DNA of 64,000 nt from UBA1765 sp045615885 (GCA_045615885.1 JAZLFR010000060.1:62001-126000); one strand, 5' to 3'. Counted from the first letter of the stretch, positions 34,320 through 43,870 are shown. The notes: generated by a model not told the origin, from the letters alone. Program-made: numbers and translations.

Positions 34320-34879
34320 TGCGTACTTTAGTTCTTTCCGATATCCATGGATCCTCCCTTGCAGCTCGCAAGGCACTTTCGTATTTTGAATCGTTAAAAT
34401 GCGACCGGATATTTTTGCTTGGCGATGTTTTATATCATGGTCCACGAAACCCTCTGCCAGGCGGACACGATCCACAGGGAGTTATAGCACTCTTGAATCC
34501 ACTTAAAGACAAAATAATTGCTGTGCGGGGCAATTGTGACGCCGAAGTGGACCAGATGGTCCTTGACTTCCCCATCATGGCCGATTACAAGGAACTTGAA
34601 GAAAACGGCATGCGATTGTTCCTAAGTCACGGACATCTCTTTGACCCATACACATTCAGCCATTACAAGGCAGATGCGTATTTTTCTGGACACACGCACA
34701 TATACACAGCGGCTAAAAACCGAGACGGTGTGTATTGCCTGAACCCTGGTTCCACGAGCTTGCCAAAGGGCGGCAACCCAGCGACATTTGGCTTACTTGA
34801 AAGCGTTTCTGGTTCCTGCAAATTCTCAGTTCATCAACTTGACACCGGCAAGGAACTTGCAAGCATTGAAATTTCATAA
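34319..34879 (+). CDS. YfcE-like metallophosphoesterase
   Basis: Two-metal calcineurin-type phosphoesterase, MJ0936/YfcE family, active on phosphodiesters in vitro. The 186 residues from ATG 34319 show the five blocks: VLSDIHGS, LLGDVLYHGPRNP, VRGNCDAEV, FLSHGHLF and YFSGHTHIYTA, then LNPGSTSLPKGG. The GPRNPLPGGHDPQGVIALLN segment after the second block is typical of YfcE itself. The physiological substrate is unknown. GGGTG precedes the ATG at ribosome-site distance. Divergent from the GH43 gene and followed by a modular repeat. Confidence 0.93.
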   Translation: MRTLVLSDIHGSSLAARKALSYFESLKCDRIFLLGDVLYHGPRNPLPGGHDPQGVIALLNPLKDKIIAVRGNCDAEVDQMVLDFPIMADYKELEENGMRLFLSHGHLFDPYTFSHYKADAYFSGHTHIYTAAKNRDGVYCLNPGSTSLPKGGNPATFGLLESVSGSCKFSVHQLDTGKELASIEIS

Positions 34880-34881
34880 GA

Positions 34882-35228
34882 TAGAGGACAGAGAACAGAG
34901 GACAGAGAACAGAGGACAGAGAACAGAAGACAGAAACGCACATTTACATTCCCTAACCTCTAGCCTCTAAATCCTAGATCCTTAAACTCATTCAGTCGAC
35001 AGATGTCAGCCTACAGCCGACACATTGGAAATCAACATTTCACTAGATCCTAATCACTAAATCCTAGCCCCTAAAACAATGGAATTTAACAATCCTCTTT
35101 CGTCTCTCGTCTGTAGGCACGCCGTGCCGTTCTCTCGTCTATTCTATACCCTATCCCCTGAACCCTATACCCTAAACATTGGAAATCAACATTCACTAGA
35201 TCCTAACCACTAAATCCTAACCCCTACA
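34882..35228. repeat. Modular intergenic repeat, copy 4 (forward orientation)
   Basis: Starts with tandem GAGGACAGAGAACAGAG, then AAACGCACATTTACATTCC, CTAACCTCTAGCCTC, CATTCAGTCGACAGATGTC, CATTGGAAATCAACA, CTAGATCCTAATCACTAAATCC, a hairpin slot at 35106-35138 (stem GGCAC/GTGCC), CTATACCCTATCCCCTGAACC words, and a second GGAAATCAACATTCAC. It ends at the SpmAB gene ATG. Confidence 0.85.
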
Positions 35229-35232
35229 ACCT

Positions 35233-36477
35233 ATGATCCTAAACATTATTTGGCTTATATTCTTTTTTGGAGCATTCATTGCCTGCATGGTGCAGTGGAT
35301 TGCATTTGGCGATACAAACATCTTCAACAAGGCCATCATGGGCGCATTCGACATGTCTAAAACGGCATTCGAAATCGCAATCGGCCTTACGGGCATCTTG
35401 AGCCTTTGGCTTGGCATTTTGAAGATTGGCGAAAAGGCCGGTGCTGTGCAAATCCTAGCTCGCATTGTACAACCATTGTTTACGCGCCTGTTCCCAGAAA
35501 TTCCAAAGGGCCATCCGGTAATAGGCACGATGCTCATGAACATCAGCGCGAACATGCTCGGCCTCGATAATGCAGCAACGCCTATGGGCCTCCAGGCAAT
35601 GAAGCAGCTCCAGGACCTCAATCCAAACAAAGACAAGGAAGTAGCAAGCGATTCCCAGATTCTTTTTCTTGTACTGAATGCAAGCGGCCTTACGCTCATT
35701 CCGGTCAGCATCATGACCTACCGCGCACAGATGGGCGCATCAAACCCAAGCGATGTTTTTCTTCCGATTCTTTTGGCAACATTCTTCAGCACCATGGCAG
35801 GCATTATTGCAATCAGCTTCTTCCAAAAAATCAAGCTCAAGGATCCTGTAACATTGCTCTGGCTTGGAGGCCTTTCGGCGGTCGTAATCGCTACACTCGC
35901 CTACTTTAGCCGTTTGACTGCAGAAGCTCTCGGCACGACAAGCCTTTTTATAAGTGGAATTGTTTTGTTCAGCATTATCATTGCGTTCCTTGCACTTGCT
36001 GTTTATAAAAAGGTAAAAGCCTACGAAGCTTTTGTTGAAGGCGCTAAGGAAGGTTTCCACACGGCGGTCATGGTCATTCCATACCTCGTCGCAATTCTTG
36101 TAGGCATCGCTGTCTTTAGATCCAGCGGAGCAATGGACCTTGTTATGAATGGTGTTGCATGGGTTCTTACGCAGTGTGGCCTCGGCAGCGACATCGTGCC
36201 TGCACTCCCGACTGCAATCATGAAGCCGCTCAGCGGTAGCGGCGCACGTGGCATGATGATCGATGCCATGAAGACTCTTGGCCCAGATAGCTTTGCCGGC
36301 CGTCTAAGCTGTATGTTCCAAGGGGCTGCAGATACAACATTCTACATCATTGCAGTATATTTTGGTTCTGTAGGTGTTCGCAAAACGCGCCACGCAGTAA
36401 CTTGCGCATTGATAGCAGATGCTGTGGGCATAATAGCAGCCATTGCAATTGCATATATATTCTTCCCACCAAATTAG
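35233..36477 (+). CDS. SpmA-SpmB fusion, nucleoside recognition (Gate) domain membrane protein
   Basis: Inner-membrane protein of unknown transport role. The 414 residues join two Gate-type halves: the N-terminal half (1 to about 215) carries the SpmA pattern MNISANMLGLDNAATPMGLQ, the C-terminal half (about 225-414) carries the SpmB pattern AYEAFVEGAKEGF, IPYLVAILVGIAVFR and MKPLSGSGARGM. Bacillus uses separate spmA and spmB genes for spore core dehydration, but fused forms occur in non-sporulating bacteria with unknown purpose. Repeat words (CCTAACCCCTACAACCT) precede the ATG with no ribosome site. Confidence 0.88.
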   Translation: MILNIIWLIFFFGAFIACMVQWIAFGDTNIFNKAIMGAFDMSKTAFEIAIGLTGILSLWLGILKIGEKAGAVQILARIVQPLFTRLFPEIPKGHPVIGTMLMNISANMLGLDNAATPMGLQAMKQLQDLNPNKDKEVASDSQILFLVLNASGLTLIPVSIMTYRAQMGASNPSDVFLPILLATFFSTMAGIIAISFFQKIKLKDPVTLLWLGGLSAVVIATLAYFSRLTAEALGTTSLFISGIVLFSIIIAFLALAVYKKVKAYEAFVEGAKEGFHTAVMVIPYLVAILVGIAVFRSSGAMDLVMNGVAWVLTQCGLGSDIVPALPTAIMKPLSGSGARGMMIDAMKTLGPDSFAGRLSCMFQGAADTTFYIIAVYFGSVGVRKTRHAVTCALIADAVGIIAAIAIAYIFFPPN

Positions 36478-36479
36478 AC

Positions 36480-37030
36480 GAGATACAGAAGACAGTAACA
36501 GGAGTCAGGAATTGTAGCATACCGTGTTTTGGCGAGCGAAGCGTGGCCATCCAGGGCAATGTTCTGGATCACTTCGCGTTGCTCGTGATGACAATTAAGA
36601 GAGGACAGAGAACAGAGGACAGAAAGAAGACGGAAGACGTAAGACAGAAGATGGAAGATGGAAACTAATGACCAATAACTAATTCAGTCGACAGACATCA
36701 GCCTACTGCCGACAACATTGGAAATTTGCAAGTATCTCTCGTCTGTAGGCACGCAGTGCCGTTCTCTCGTCTATTCTATACCCTACACCCTGAACCCTAT
36801 ACCCTAACACCGGAAATCAACATTCACTAATCACTAGATCCTAACCACTAAATCCTAGATTCTTAAACTCATTCAGACGACAGTCGTCAGCCTACAGCCG
36901 ACAACATGGAAATCAACATTCACTATACCCTATCCCCTATCCTCTAAAACAATGGAATTTAACAATCCTCTTTCGTCTTTCGTCTATCGTCTTTCGTCTA
37001 ACCACTTGCCCCTAAATCCTAGCCCCTAAC
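36480..37030. repeat. Modular intergenic repeat, copy 5 (forward orientation), about 550 bp
   Basis: Longest copy. Holds the palindromic element at 36526-36592, GAGGACAGAGAACAGAGG words, GACGGAAGACG, two separate CATTCAG-CGACAG...GCCGACAAC words (near 36682 and 36870), a hairpin slot at 36738-36772, TATACCCTACACCCTGAACCC, GGAAATCAACATTCAC (twice), AACAATGGAATTTAACAATCC and CTTTCGTCTATCGTC words. Confidence 0.85.
36526..36592. repeat. Palindromic element, best-preserved copy
   Basis: GTTTTGGCGAGCGAAGCG ... CGCGTTGCTCGTGATGAC around a centre ATCCAGggcaatgttCTGGAT; arms pair over most of 67 bases. Confidence 0.75.
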
Positions 37031-37033
37031 TTT

Positions 37034-37720
37034 ATGAACTACAACTTCAAGACAATAGCAACTATACACACTGATTTCGGAAGCAAGTTCGGCATTCCGC
37101 GCCAAAGCGGATTGCTTAAAAAATTGTCCGGAGTAATTCGTTTTGAAGAAGAATTTCGCAGTCGCGATGCGCTGCGCGGACTTGAAGGTTTTTCGCACTT
37201 ATGGCTGCTCTGGATTTTTTCAGAGAATGTTCGCGACACATGGAAACCGACTGTACGTCCGCCACGCCTCGGAGGCAATGCGCATCTAGGTGTATTTGCA
37301 ACACGCTCCTCATTTAGGCCAAATCCGCTAGCCATGTCTGTCGTCCAAATCGAGCGCATCGATCTGGACACTCCGCACGGTCCCGAAATCCATGTTCTGG
37401 GCGCCGACCTTTTGGACAGGACCCCTATCGTGGACATCAAGCCGTATCTCCCCTACGCAGATGCTATCCCGGAAGCTACCGGAGGCTTTACTGATTCCAT
37501 AGAATTCACGCCACTGCAAGTTGAAATTCCAGCAACATTATTAAAAAGAATTCCAGCAGACAAGCAGGAACTTTTGAAAGAAGTTTTGGCAAGCGACCCT
37601 CGCCCGGCATACAAAGCAAAGCAAGATGACATCGACAGAATCTACGGATTCAGCTTCGCAGGCTTTGAAATAAAATTCAAAGTAAATGCAGGAATTGCAA
37701 CAATCACAGATATTTGCTAA
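37034..37720 (+). CDS. trmO: tRNA (N6-threonylcarbamoyladenosine(37)-N6)-methyltransferase TrmO
   Basis: SAM-dependent methylation of t6A37 in tRNA-Thr(GGU), in the UPF0066/TsaA family. The 228 residues have the N-terminal beta-barrel with FGIPRQSGL, LEGFSHLWLLWIF, RPPRLGGN, the key GVFATRSSFRPNPLAMS, and DLLDRTPIVDIKPYLPYADA, then a C-terminal extension of about 65 residues. It acts on the product of the pathway that includes tsaE, also in this window. No ribosome site; repeat words run into the ATG. Ends in a bidirectional terminator. Confidence 0.94.
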   Translation: MNYNFKTIATIHTDFGSKFGIPRQSGLLKKLSGVIRFEEEFRSRDALRGLEGFSHLWLLWIFSENVRDTWKPTVRPPRLGGNAHLGVFATRSSFRPNPLAMSVVQIERIDLDTPHGPEIHVLGADLLDRTPIVDIKPYLPYADAIPEATGGFTDSIEFTPLQVEIPATLLKRIPADKQELLKEVLASDPRPAYKAKQDDIDRIYGFSFAGFEIKFKVNAGIATITDIC

Positions 37721-37723
37721 ACA

Positions 37724-37752
37724 AAAAATGCGCTCTTGCGAGCGCATTTTTA
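37724..37752. terminator. Bidirectional terminator between trmO and the FISUMP gene
   Basis: AAAATGCGCTC-ttgc-GAGCGCATTTT, A-tract before and T-tract after. Confidence 0.92.
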
Positions 37753-37768
37753 ACAAATTAAGCAAGCA

Positions 37769-39175
37769 CTATTCAGCAGGTGTTTCAGAAAATGCATTAA
37801 GCTGAGCTTCTTCTGCAGTCGGCACATGCGGACGAACGCAACGCACAGAAAGCGAGAATGCAGGGTCAACGGTAATTCTGGAAACATCGTTGTCTGTGCT
37901 GAACATGGAACGAGCTACAGCACGATTGCCATCTACGCCCTCGGTCCAGAAATAAGCACCTTCACCTATCGTTGTAGAAATGTTGTTCTTATTCACATAG
38001 CCACCGAACATTGCAGAAAAGGCAAAGTCGTCGGAGCCATTGGAACGAAGCTTTACCGCAGCCAGCGAGGAACCACCAGCAAGTTCAATCAAAGCGGCCC
38101 AATCTTCTTCTGTTGACAAATGAAATCCTTCCGGGCAAACATTGAGCGCAACAGCCTGCGGATACAAGCGACCGAAAGTTTTGCAATTTCCTTCATCACC
38201 GTCATAGCAGGCTGAACCTTCCGCCGCGAACTTCAAGTTTTCAACCATCCAATCATTGCCGGCAATAGCCTTTACCTTGTATTCATTGTTATCGCGCACA
38301 TCCACAAACTTTTCAAAGACAGGGCAATGCGTATTCAATTCTTTTGCAGTAAGCAGGGAATCTACGAACGGCTGCCAAGCTGCGCAAAAGCGGAAGAGCT
38401 GTCCGCCTGGGAGCGGAGTTCCATCTGCCTTGTGAGCTTCAACCCAGCGCACGACATACTTTTGATTTGGCACAGCCGTATCTGGAATGGAAAGAGCCTT
38501 TGCATTGGCTGCGATCAACTTTGCAAACTCGATTGAAACTCCAAACGGAGAAGACCAGTAACTTTCAAGGAGTGCTGCCCTGTGTTTTTCATAAAGCGGA
38601 GACGGCTTGGAAACCGTGATCGTTTTTTCTACAAGTTCTTCCGGCTTTGCCTTGCAGCCAGCCAAGCGTGTTGTATCACCCGAAGTTTCAGCATAGTTCA
38701 CACAAGCTTCAACGCAAGCTTCTGCCTTTTTCTTTGGGCATGGCTGCCAGAGCAATGTATCGACCTGTTCCTTGACCGGCTTTTTAAAACTGCCGTTAGA
38801 CAAAGCAACTTTCAAAGTTTTACCGAGCGCAACGATCGCATTAGAATTGCCAGCAACGCCATCCATTTCAAGCAACTGCAAAACATCGGAGCAGGCTGTC
38901 ATGGACTTTGATGCGCAAACCTTTTCGCCATAACCGTAAGAGAACTGGTTCGGGCACTGTTCAAAAGCCATTTCCGGGGCGCTCTTGAAAATCGGAGCGT
39001 AAATATTCGCGGCATCTTGCGGAGAAAGTTTTCCGCAATAAATCTCTTCTATTTCGCCAGCCTTCACCATCTTCTTTGCGGTGGCGATATCTCCTTCGTC
39101 AATTGCGGTTCGCAAGGCATCCTGAGCAAAAACTGCTACAGAACAGGCTAGCAATGCACTAAAAAACTTTTTCAT
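37769..39175 (-). CDS. Secreted protein with C-terminal FISUMP domain
   Basis: Function unknown; the C-terminal part is the Fibrobacter succinogenes major paralogous domain. From ATG 39175 (MKKFFSALLACSVAVFAQ signal peptide) the 468-residue protein has a short ankyrin-like helical start (AIDEGDIATAKKMVKAGE), a Cys-rich middle (for example CPKKKAEACVEACVNY), and from about residue 295 the FISUMP pattern: IAGNDWMVENLKF, CYDGDEGNCKTFGRLYP, CPEGFHLSTEEDWAALI, AYFWTE and SVRCVR. The domain resembles formylglycine/lectin-like modules on many surface proteins of this genus. GAGGA lies seven bases before the ATG; the TTG at 39187 is less likely. Confidence 0.88.
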   Translation of the reverse strand: MKKFFSALLACSVAVFAQDALRTAIDEGDIATAKKMVKAGEIEEIYCGKLSPQDAANIYAPIFKSAPEMAFEQCPNQFSYGYGEKVCASKSMTACSDVLQLLEMDGVAGNSNAIVALGKTLKVALSNGSFKKPVKEQVDTLLWQPCPKKKAEACVEACVNYAETSGDTTRLAGCKAKPEELVEKTITVSKPSPLYEKHRAALLESYWSSPFGVSIEFAKLIAANAKALSIPDTAVPNQKYVVRWVEAHKADGTPLPGGQLFRFCAAWQPFVDSLLTAKELNTHCPVFEKFVDVRDNNEYKVKAIAGNDWMVENLKFAAEGSACYDGDEGNCKTFGRLYPQAVALNVCPEGFHLSTEEDWAALIELAGGSSLAAVKLRSNGSDDFAFSAMFGGYVNKNNISTTIGEGAYFWTEGVDGNRAVARSMFSTDNDVSRITVDPAFSLSVRCVRPHVPTAEEAQLNAFSETPAE

Positions 39176-39197
39176 AGCAATCCTCAATTTTGCACAC

Positions 39198-39205
39198 CAA
39201 ATATA
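39198..39205 (-). promoter_or_regulatory. -7 box TATATTTG of the FISUMP gene
   Basis: Exact TAnnTTTG match on the minus strand, 22 bases before the ATG at 39175, leaving room for the GAGGA ribosome site. Confidence 0.55.
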
Positions 39206-39680
39206 GAAAATAGAGGACAGAAAACAGAAAACAGAAGACAGAAGACAGAAGAAAGTAGGAAGACGGAAGTTAAGATGTTAGAAGACAGAATACAGAGGAC
39301 AGAAGACAGAAGACAGAAGAAAGACGAAAGACGGAAGGAACTGTAACTTACCATGTCATGGCGAGCGAAGCGCGGCCATCCAGAAAATAGGAATGTGGTC
39401 ACACCTTCGGTGCTTTGAGGCATGAGGTCGTTCGCTACGCTCACTTTGAGGTAATTAAGATGCAAGACAGAAGACAGAAGGAAGACGAAAGACGGAAGGC
39501 TAAAGCGAGCAACTAACAACTAATGACTAACAATTCTTTAGAGACTAGAAACGCACATTTACATTCCCTAACCTCTAGCCTCTAAATCCTAGATCCTAGA
39601 TCCTTAAACTCATTCAGTCGACAGATGTCAGCCTACAGCCGACAACATTGGAAATCAACATTCACTAACCACTAATTTCC
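39206..39680. repeat. Modular intergenic repeat, copy 6 (forward orientation)
   Basis: Between divergent genes. Long purine-word run, half of the palindromic element (GTCATGGCGAGCGAAGCG at 39355), a TTC hairpin CACC-TTC-GGTG, GTTCGCTACGCTCACTTTGAG, TTAAGATGCAAGACAGAAG, GCTAAAGCGAGCAACTAAC, AACTAATGACTAACAATTC, CGCACATTTACATTCCC, TCATTCAGTCGACAGATGTC and GGAAATCAACATTCAC. Word order matches the reverse of copy 8. Confidence 0.85.
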
Positions 39681-39693
39681 TATCTTTGCCTAC
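39681..39693 (+). promoter_or_regulatory. -7 box TATCTTTG directly before the zinc ribbon gene
   Basis: Exact TAnnTTTG match ending five bases before the ATG at 39694; predicts a leaderless mRNA. Confidence 0.5.
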
Positions 39694-39948
39694 ATGAAGA
39701 ATGACGATGTGATGTTTATCTGTCCACATTGCGGAGCATCTGTAAAAGCGACTGCAAAAGCTTGCCCTTCTTGCGGGAGCGATGCAAAAACAGGTTGGTC
39801 AGACGGAGCTGAATTTGCAGACCTGGAACTCCCCGACTACGATGAAATTCTAGAAAACGAAAGTGGCAAAACAAAAAAGCAGCACCCGATTTTCATCGTT
39901 GCTGCCATTGTAATTGTTTTAGCCTTTGTAGTAACTACGATTCTTTAA
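39694..39948 (+). CDS. Small zinc ribbon membrane protein
   Basis: Function unknown. The 84 residues comprise a zinc ribbon with CPHCG at 10-14 and CPSCG at 24-28, an acidic linker (EFADLELPDYDEILENE) and one C-terminal membrane segment IFIVAAIVIVLAFVV near 66-80, so the ribbon should face the cytoplasm. Proteins with this build are common and mostly uncharacterised. The last 14 bases overlap the end of the convergent histidine kinase gene. Confidence 0.8.
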   Translation: MKNDDVMFICPHCGASVKATAKACPSCGSDAKTGWSDGAEFADLELPDYDEILENESGKTKKQHPIFIVAAIVIVLAFVVTTIL

Positions 39949-42900
39949 TCTGCTCAAGCAACTTTTTGCAGGCTTCTTCAGCACCAGAGAAGTCGTATTC
40001 ATCAACAAGCGTATTCAATTCCTGCAGTTTCTGCGTTACCGACGGCGAGAACAAAATTCCATTGATGGAATCAAGTTCCTTGCGGCAGCGAGTTGCAGAG
40101 CAGTCTTCAAGGTCCTTAACAAGTTTTTCAAGCATTTCAAGAAGCAGCTTCTGCGCCTCCGGAGACTCCTTCTTTGCAATCACATTGCTTGCAATGCGGT
40201 TCTGCAAATCGTTAACCACCGGCGAAAGCAATTCAATAAGGGTCACAATGGATTTTGCAAACATTGTAACCTGCTCGTATTCGAACTTGCCTTCAGCTTC
40301 TATGGTTCCGCCAAGGTTGAACAGTTCTTCGGCACCGATCGTTCCGCAAATACCCTTTACGGTATGCACAAGGCGAGTGACACGTTCCCTGTTCTGCGCA
40401 TTCAAGGCAGCGCGCATTTCTTCCACAAGGTTGGCGTAATCGCTAATGAATGTCTTCAAGACCTTAAGGTAAATGCTTTCCTTTTGACTTGCGCGCATAA
40501 GGCCTGCAACGGCATTGAAGTTCGGCACATTCTTAAACGCATCTACGAACGACTGGTCCACTTCTTCGTTTGCAATCACAACGGCGCTATCTTCCTTCTG
40601 AGCGACAGGCAAGAATTCGGCCAAACGTTCAAACATCTTTGGCGGGTCGATAGGCTTGGTAATGTAGCCATTCATGCCAGAGGCAAGGCACTTGTCAATG
40701 TCTTCCTTCATTGCCGACGCACTCATGGCAACGACTGGAATTTCCTTGAAGTATTCGCTATCCATTTCGCGAATCTTCTTGGTCGTTTCAATGCCGTCGA
40801 GCACAGGCATCTGGATATCCATCAAGACAATGTCGTAATGGTCCTTCTGCAGGGCTAGCAGCGCTTCGTTGCCGTTGCCGGCAATAGAAACGACGAGGCC
40901 AGCATCGGTCAAGAGGTAGTTGGCAAGTTCCTGGTTTGCGGCATCATCTTCAACAAGCAATACGTTCGACGGCTTGAAGAGGAACTTCTTTGCGGCAGCC
41001 TTCTTGGTAACAGAATCCTTCGCTTCGCCAAAGGCAACGCACAGAGCCTGTTGCAAATTGCCAAGGTGCACCGGCTTTGCAAGGCATTCGCTGAAACCCG
41101 CAGCAAGAGCCGTATTGCGCATTTCTTCCGACATCTGGAACGGGTGTAGCAAAATCTTGTGCTTCGGGAATACTGCAGGATCCTTCTGCTTCGAAAGCCA
41201 TGTAATGATATCTGTTTTCGGAAAATCCAAGTTAGCAATCATTACGGTAAAGGACTGGTTCAATTCCTTGGCCTCTTCGCAAGCCTTGCGAGCCGTATCG
41301 AGGGAAGCAAATGTCTTTACGGTAAAGCCCATGAACTCAAGGTATGTTCTAAGAACTCTATGCACACTCGGATTCGGGTCAAGAACGATTGCAGAAGGCT
41401 TGTCACCAAAGACTTCGTTCGTAATGGTGAGCGGAGAACTGTGCGGCGGCACACGGAATGTGAGCTCAAAATGGAAAGTCGTACCTTCGTTCCACTTACT
41501 TTCAACCTGGATGTTACCGCCCATGAGTTCCACAAAGGACTTTGCAATGGTAAGGCCAAGGCCAGAACCGCCGTACTTGCGCGTCGTGGAGCCGTCGGCC
41601 TGCGAGAATGTCTTGAACAAGCGGCCAAGCTGTTCCTTCGTCATGCCGATGCCGGTATCGCTTACGCTAAAGAACAGGCGAACGCTATCATCCGTAATTT
41701 CCTTGCAGCGTACAGTCACTGTGATTTCGCCATGTTCAGTGAACTTGGTGGCATTGTTTACCAGGTTGGTAAGAATCTGCGAAATACGGAGCGGGTCTCC
41801 AAAGAACGACTGCGGAAGCTTCGGGTCAATATCCAAGATAAGTTCAATCGGCCTGTTTTCAAGGCGCACCACGGCAAGTGCGGTCACTTCGTCAAGCACG
41901 GAATACGGCGTAAGCGGAATGATTTCAAGTTCCTGCTTCTTCGCTTCAATCTTCGAGAGGTCTAGAATATCGTTAATTAGTCGCAAGAGGTTCTTTGCTG
42001 CGCGGTCGATGCGGCCTACAAAGTTGCGCTGGCGCATGGAAAGTTCCGTTTCAGAAACAAGGTGCGTCATGCCGATAATAGCATTCATCGGCGTACGAAT
42101 TTCGTGGCTCATATTTGCAAGGAATTCGCTCTTCGACTTTGTGGCGCGTTCTGCTTCTTCCTGGGCAAGCACAACTTCAGAAATATCGAACAACATCAAG
42201 ATATAGCCGACCGTACTGCCACGGCTATTCAAAGCAATAGCTTCTGCGCGGCACCACATGCCTTCGCTATGGTTCTGCGGCGGCACATAGAAATTGTCTG
42301 TCCAGAACGCAGAAGAAACGAATGCATCGTTCACCTTCGTATAGAGTTCTTCAGGGAAGCCGTAATTGTTCAAGTCAGAGAAAAAAATGCCTCGAATCAT
42401 GTTGGCGCTTACGCCAAAGTAGCTTTCCATCTTTTTCGACATCGACTGCACGCGCATGCGCTTGTCAAAAATAAGGATCATGGACTTTGTCGAAGAAAGC
42501 AAAGTATCCAAGACAGATGTCTTCCAAACATCGGAGGTTTCATCGAAGATTCGGAACAGGTAGCGAATGTCACCGTTTTCTTCAACGAGCGTCTGTACAG
42601 AGAGCGTCCACCAGAAATCGTCGCCATCAGCATTCTTTACGCGAAGCTGGATTCTCTTTTCGTCATCAGAAAGATTCTGGCCGCCCTCCTTCATGCGCTG
42701 GGCGAACTGCCTAAATTCCGGGTTTGCGATCAAGTCCCAAATTTTTAGCCCACGGTAATTGTCAATGGCATTAAAGAACTTTAGAACGGTTTCACTGCCG
42801 TGCAAAAGATTGAACTCAAAATCCGTAAGCAACAGCGGGAACTGCGGAGAATGCAAAATGGCATCGAAAGTAGAATTTGTCTGGATTGTATCCGTAAGTT

Positions 42901-43870
42901 CCTTGCCCACGACAAGCTTGTAGAAAAGTCGTGCAATCAAAATCAAGATAACAAGAAGAACGCACAAACTTATAACGGCAGCAACCCAAATGCCAGCAAA
43001 CTGCTCCTTTACGCCAAGAAGCGCCTTCTGCTCCGGCAAAAAGTGAACCAATCGGAATGGATACTTCGGGAAAGAAGAAACAAACAAAAGATATTTCGTT
43101 CCTTTGCCATCATCAATTTCCTTACGGAACGACTTGATCGTTTCCGTGGAATCGACTCCAAAATTTTCACCAGAAAGTTCTATCAGCGTAGCAATGCTAT
43201 CTACCGAAATTTTGGCAAGGTTCGTTTCTTCGGGGAAGTAGGTAAGAACGCCATTATCCATGTCGCTCACCCATGCGGTAATGCCACCGTCATCGCGAGA
43301 AAGCCCAGTAATAAGCGGCCTGAACGCATCTAGTTCCACATCGACAGCAAAGACTCCCTGAATCTGCTTATTCTTGTCCCAGATCGGGTACGATATCGTA
43401 AGCAGGCTCTTATGCGGCTTCTGTAATCTTTTGGGGCCCGTAAAAACAAAATTCTTTTCTTTCATCGTCTGCACAAACCATGCTTCAGAAGAAAGATTGA
43501 CATTATGATGCTTATTCTTTAGACTGGCAAACTGCCTATCGCTAGTAGCATAATAGGCGTCATAGAAATTTCCATTTTTCGGGAATTGCGAACCGAGAGT
43601 GTTTTTCAATTGCAACGGATTCTTGGACTGCTGCACCTTGCGGCGCATTTCCTGGATATCGTAAATCCTATTGTCAAAGGCGGCAGCTACTTCTGCAGCC
43701 TGCTGGTCAAGTTTCAAGGAATAATCGCTATAGATACCTTGCGTAACAAAGTTTCTACTACCCAAATAGAAAATGACAAAAAAAACGACCGCACATAAAA
43801 TAAGCGGCAAAGTAAAAGCTAAAATAATGCGGCGCTGCAGATTGCCTTTAGAGTGACTTGTCGCCATCAC
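39935..43870 (-). CDS. Hybrid sensor histidine kinase (Cache-PAS-HisKA-HATPase-REC-REC-HPt)
   Basis: Membrane sensor with an internal phosphorelay. The 1311 residues are: TM1 about 15-37; extracytoplasmic Cache-like sensor about 40-290; TM2 about 295-318; two PAS-like domains about 335-570; HisKA with H589 in NMSHEIRTPMNAI; HATPase with GGSGLGLTIAKSFVE; a first receiver about 840-965 in which the phospho-Asp position is Asn880 (ANLDFP); a second receiver about 985-1100 with D1018 in LMDIQMP; and an HPt domain with H1169 in LVHTVKGICG. It starts inside the end of the HD-GYP regulator gene (about 20-base overlap), so the two form a pair. Confidence 0.94.
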   Translation of the reverse strand: MMATSHSKGNLQRRIILAFTLPLILCAVVFFVIFYLGSRNFVTQGIYSDYSLKLDQQAAEVAAAFDNRIYDIQEMRRKVQQSKNPLQLKNTLGSQFPKNGNFYDAYYATSDRQFASLKNKHHNVNLSSEAWFVQTMKEKNFVFTGPKRLQKPHKSLLTISYPIWDKNKQIQGVFAVDVELDAFRPLITGLSRDDGGITAWVSDMDNGVLTYFPEETNLAKISVDSIATLIELSGENFGVDSTETIKSFRKEIDDGKGTKYLLFVSSFPKYPFRLVHFLPEQKALLGVKEQFAGIWVAAVISLCVLLVILILIARLFYKLVVGKELTDTIQTNSTFDAILHSPQFPLLLTDFEFNLLHGSETVLKFFNAIDNYRGLKIWDLIANPEFRQFAQRMKEGGQNLSDDEKRIQLRVKNADGDDFWWTLSVQTLVEENGDIRYLFRIFDETSDVWKTSVLDTLLSSTKSMILIFDKRMRVQSMSKKMESYFGVSANMIRGIFFSDLNNYGFPEELYTKVNDAFVSSAFWTDNFYVPPQNHSEGMWCRAEAIALNSRGSTVGYILMLFDISEVVLAQEEAERATKSKSEFLANMSHEIRTPMNAIIGMTHLVSETELSMRQRNFVGRIDRAAKNLLRLINDILDLSKIEAKKQELEIIPLTPYSVLDEVTALAVVRLENRPIELILDIDPKLPQSFFGDPLRISQILTNLVNNATKFTEHGEITVTVRCKEITDDSVRLFFSVSDTGIGMTKEQLGRLFKTFSQADGSTTRKYGGSGLGLTIAKSFVELMGGNIQVESKWNEGTTFHFELTFRVPPHSSPLTITNEVFGDKPSAIVLDPNPSVHRVLRTYLEFMGFTVKTFASLDTARKACEEAKELNQSFTVMIANLDFPKTDIITWLSKQKDPAVFPKHKILLHPFQMSEEMRNTALAAGFSECLAKPVHLGNLQQALCVAFGEAKDSVTKKAAAKKFLFKPSNVLLVEDDAANQELANYLLTDAGLVVSIAGNGNEALLALQKDHYDIVLMDIQMPVLDGIETTKKIREMDSEYFKEIPVVAMSASAMKEDIDKCLASGMNGYITKPIDPPKMFERLAEFLPVAQKEDSAVVIANEEVDQSFVDAFKNVPNFNAVAGLMRASQKESIYLKVLKTFISDYANLVEEMRAALNAQNRERVTRLVHTVKGICGTIGAEELFNLGGTIEAEGKFEYEQVTMFAKSIVTLIELLSPVVNDLQNRIASNVIAKKESPEAQKLLLEMLEKLVKDLEDCSATRCRKELDSINGILFSPSVTQKLQELNTLVDEYDFSGAEEACKKLLEQIKES

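Noticed and set aside
34880..34935. Tandem GAGGACAGAGAACAGAG units considered as CRISPR or VNTR
   Set aside because: No unique spacers, no constant repeat length and no cas genes; they are words of the modular intergenic repeat.
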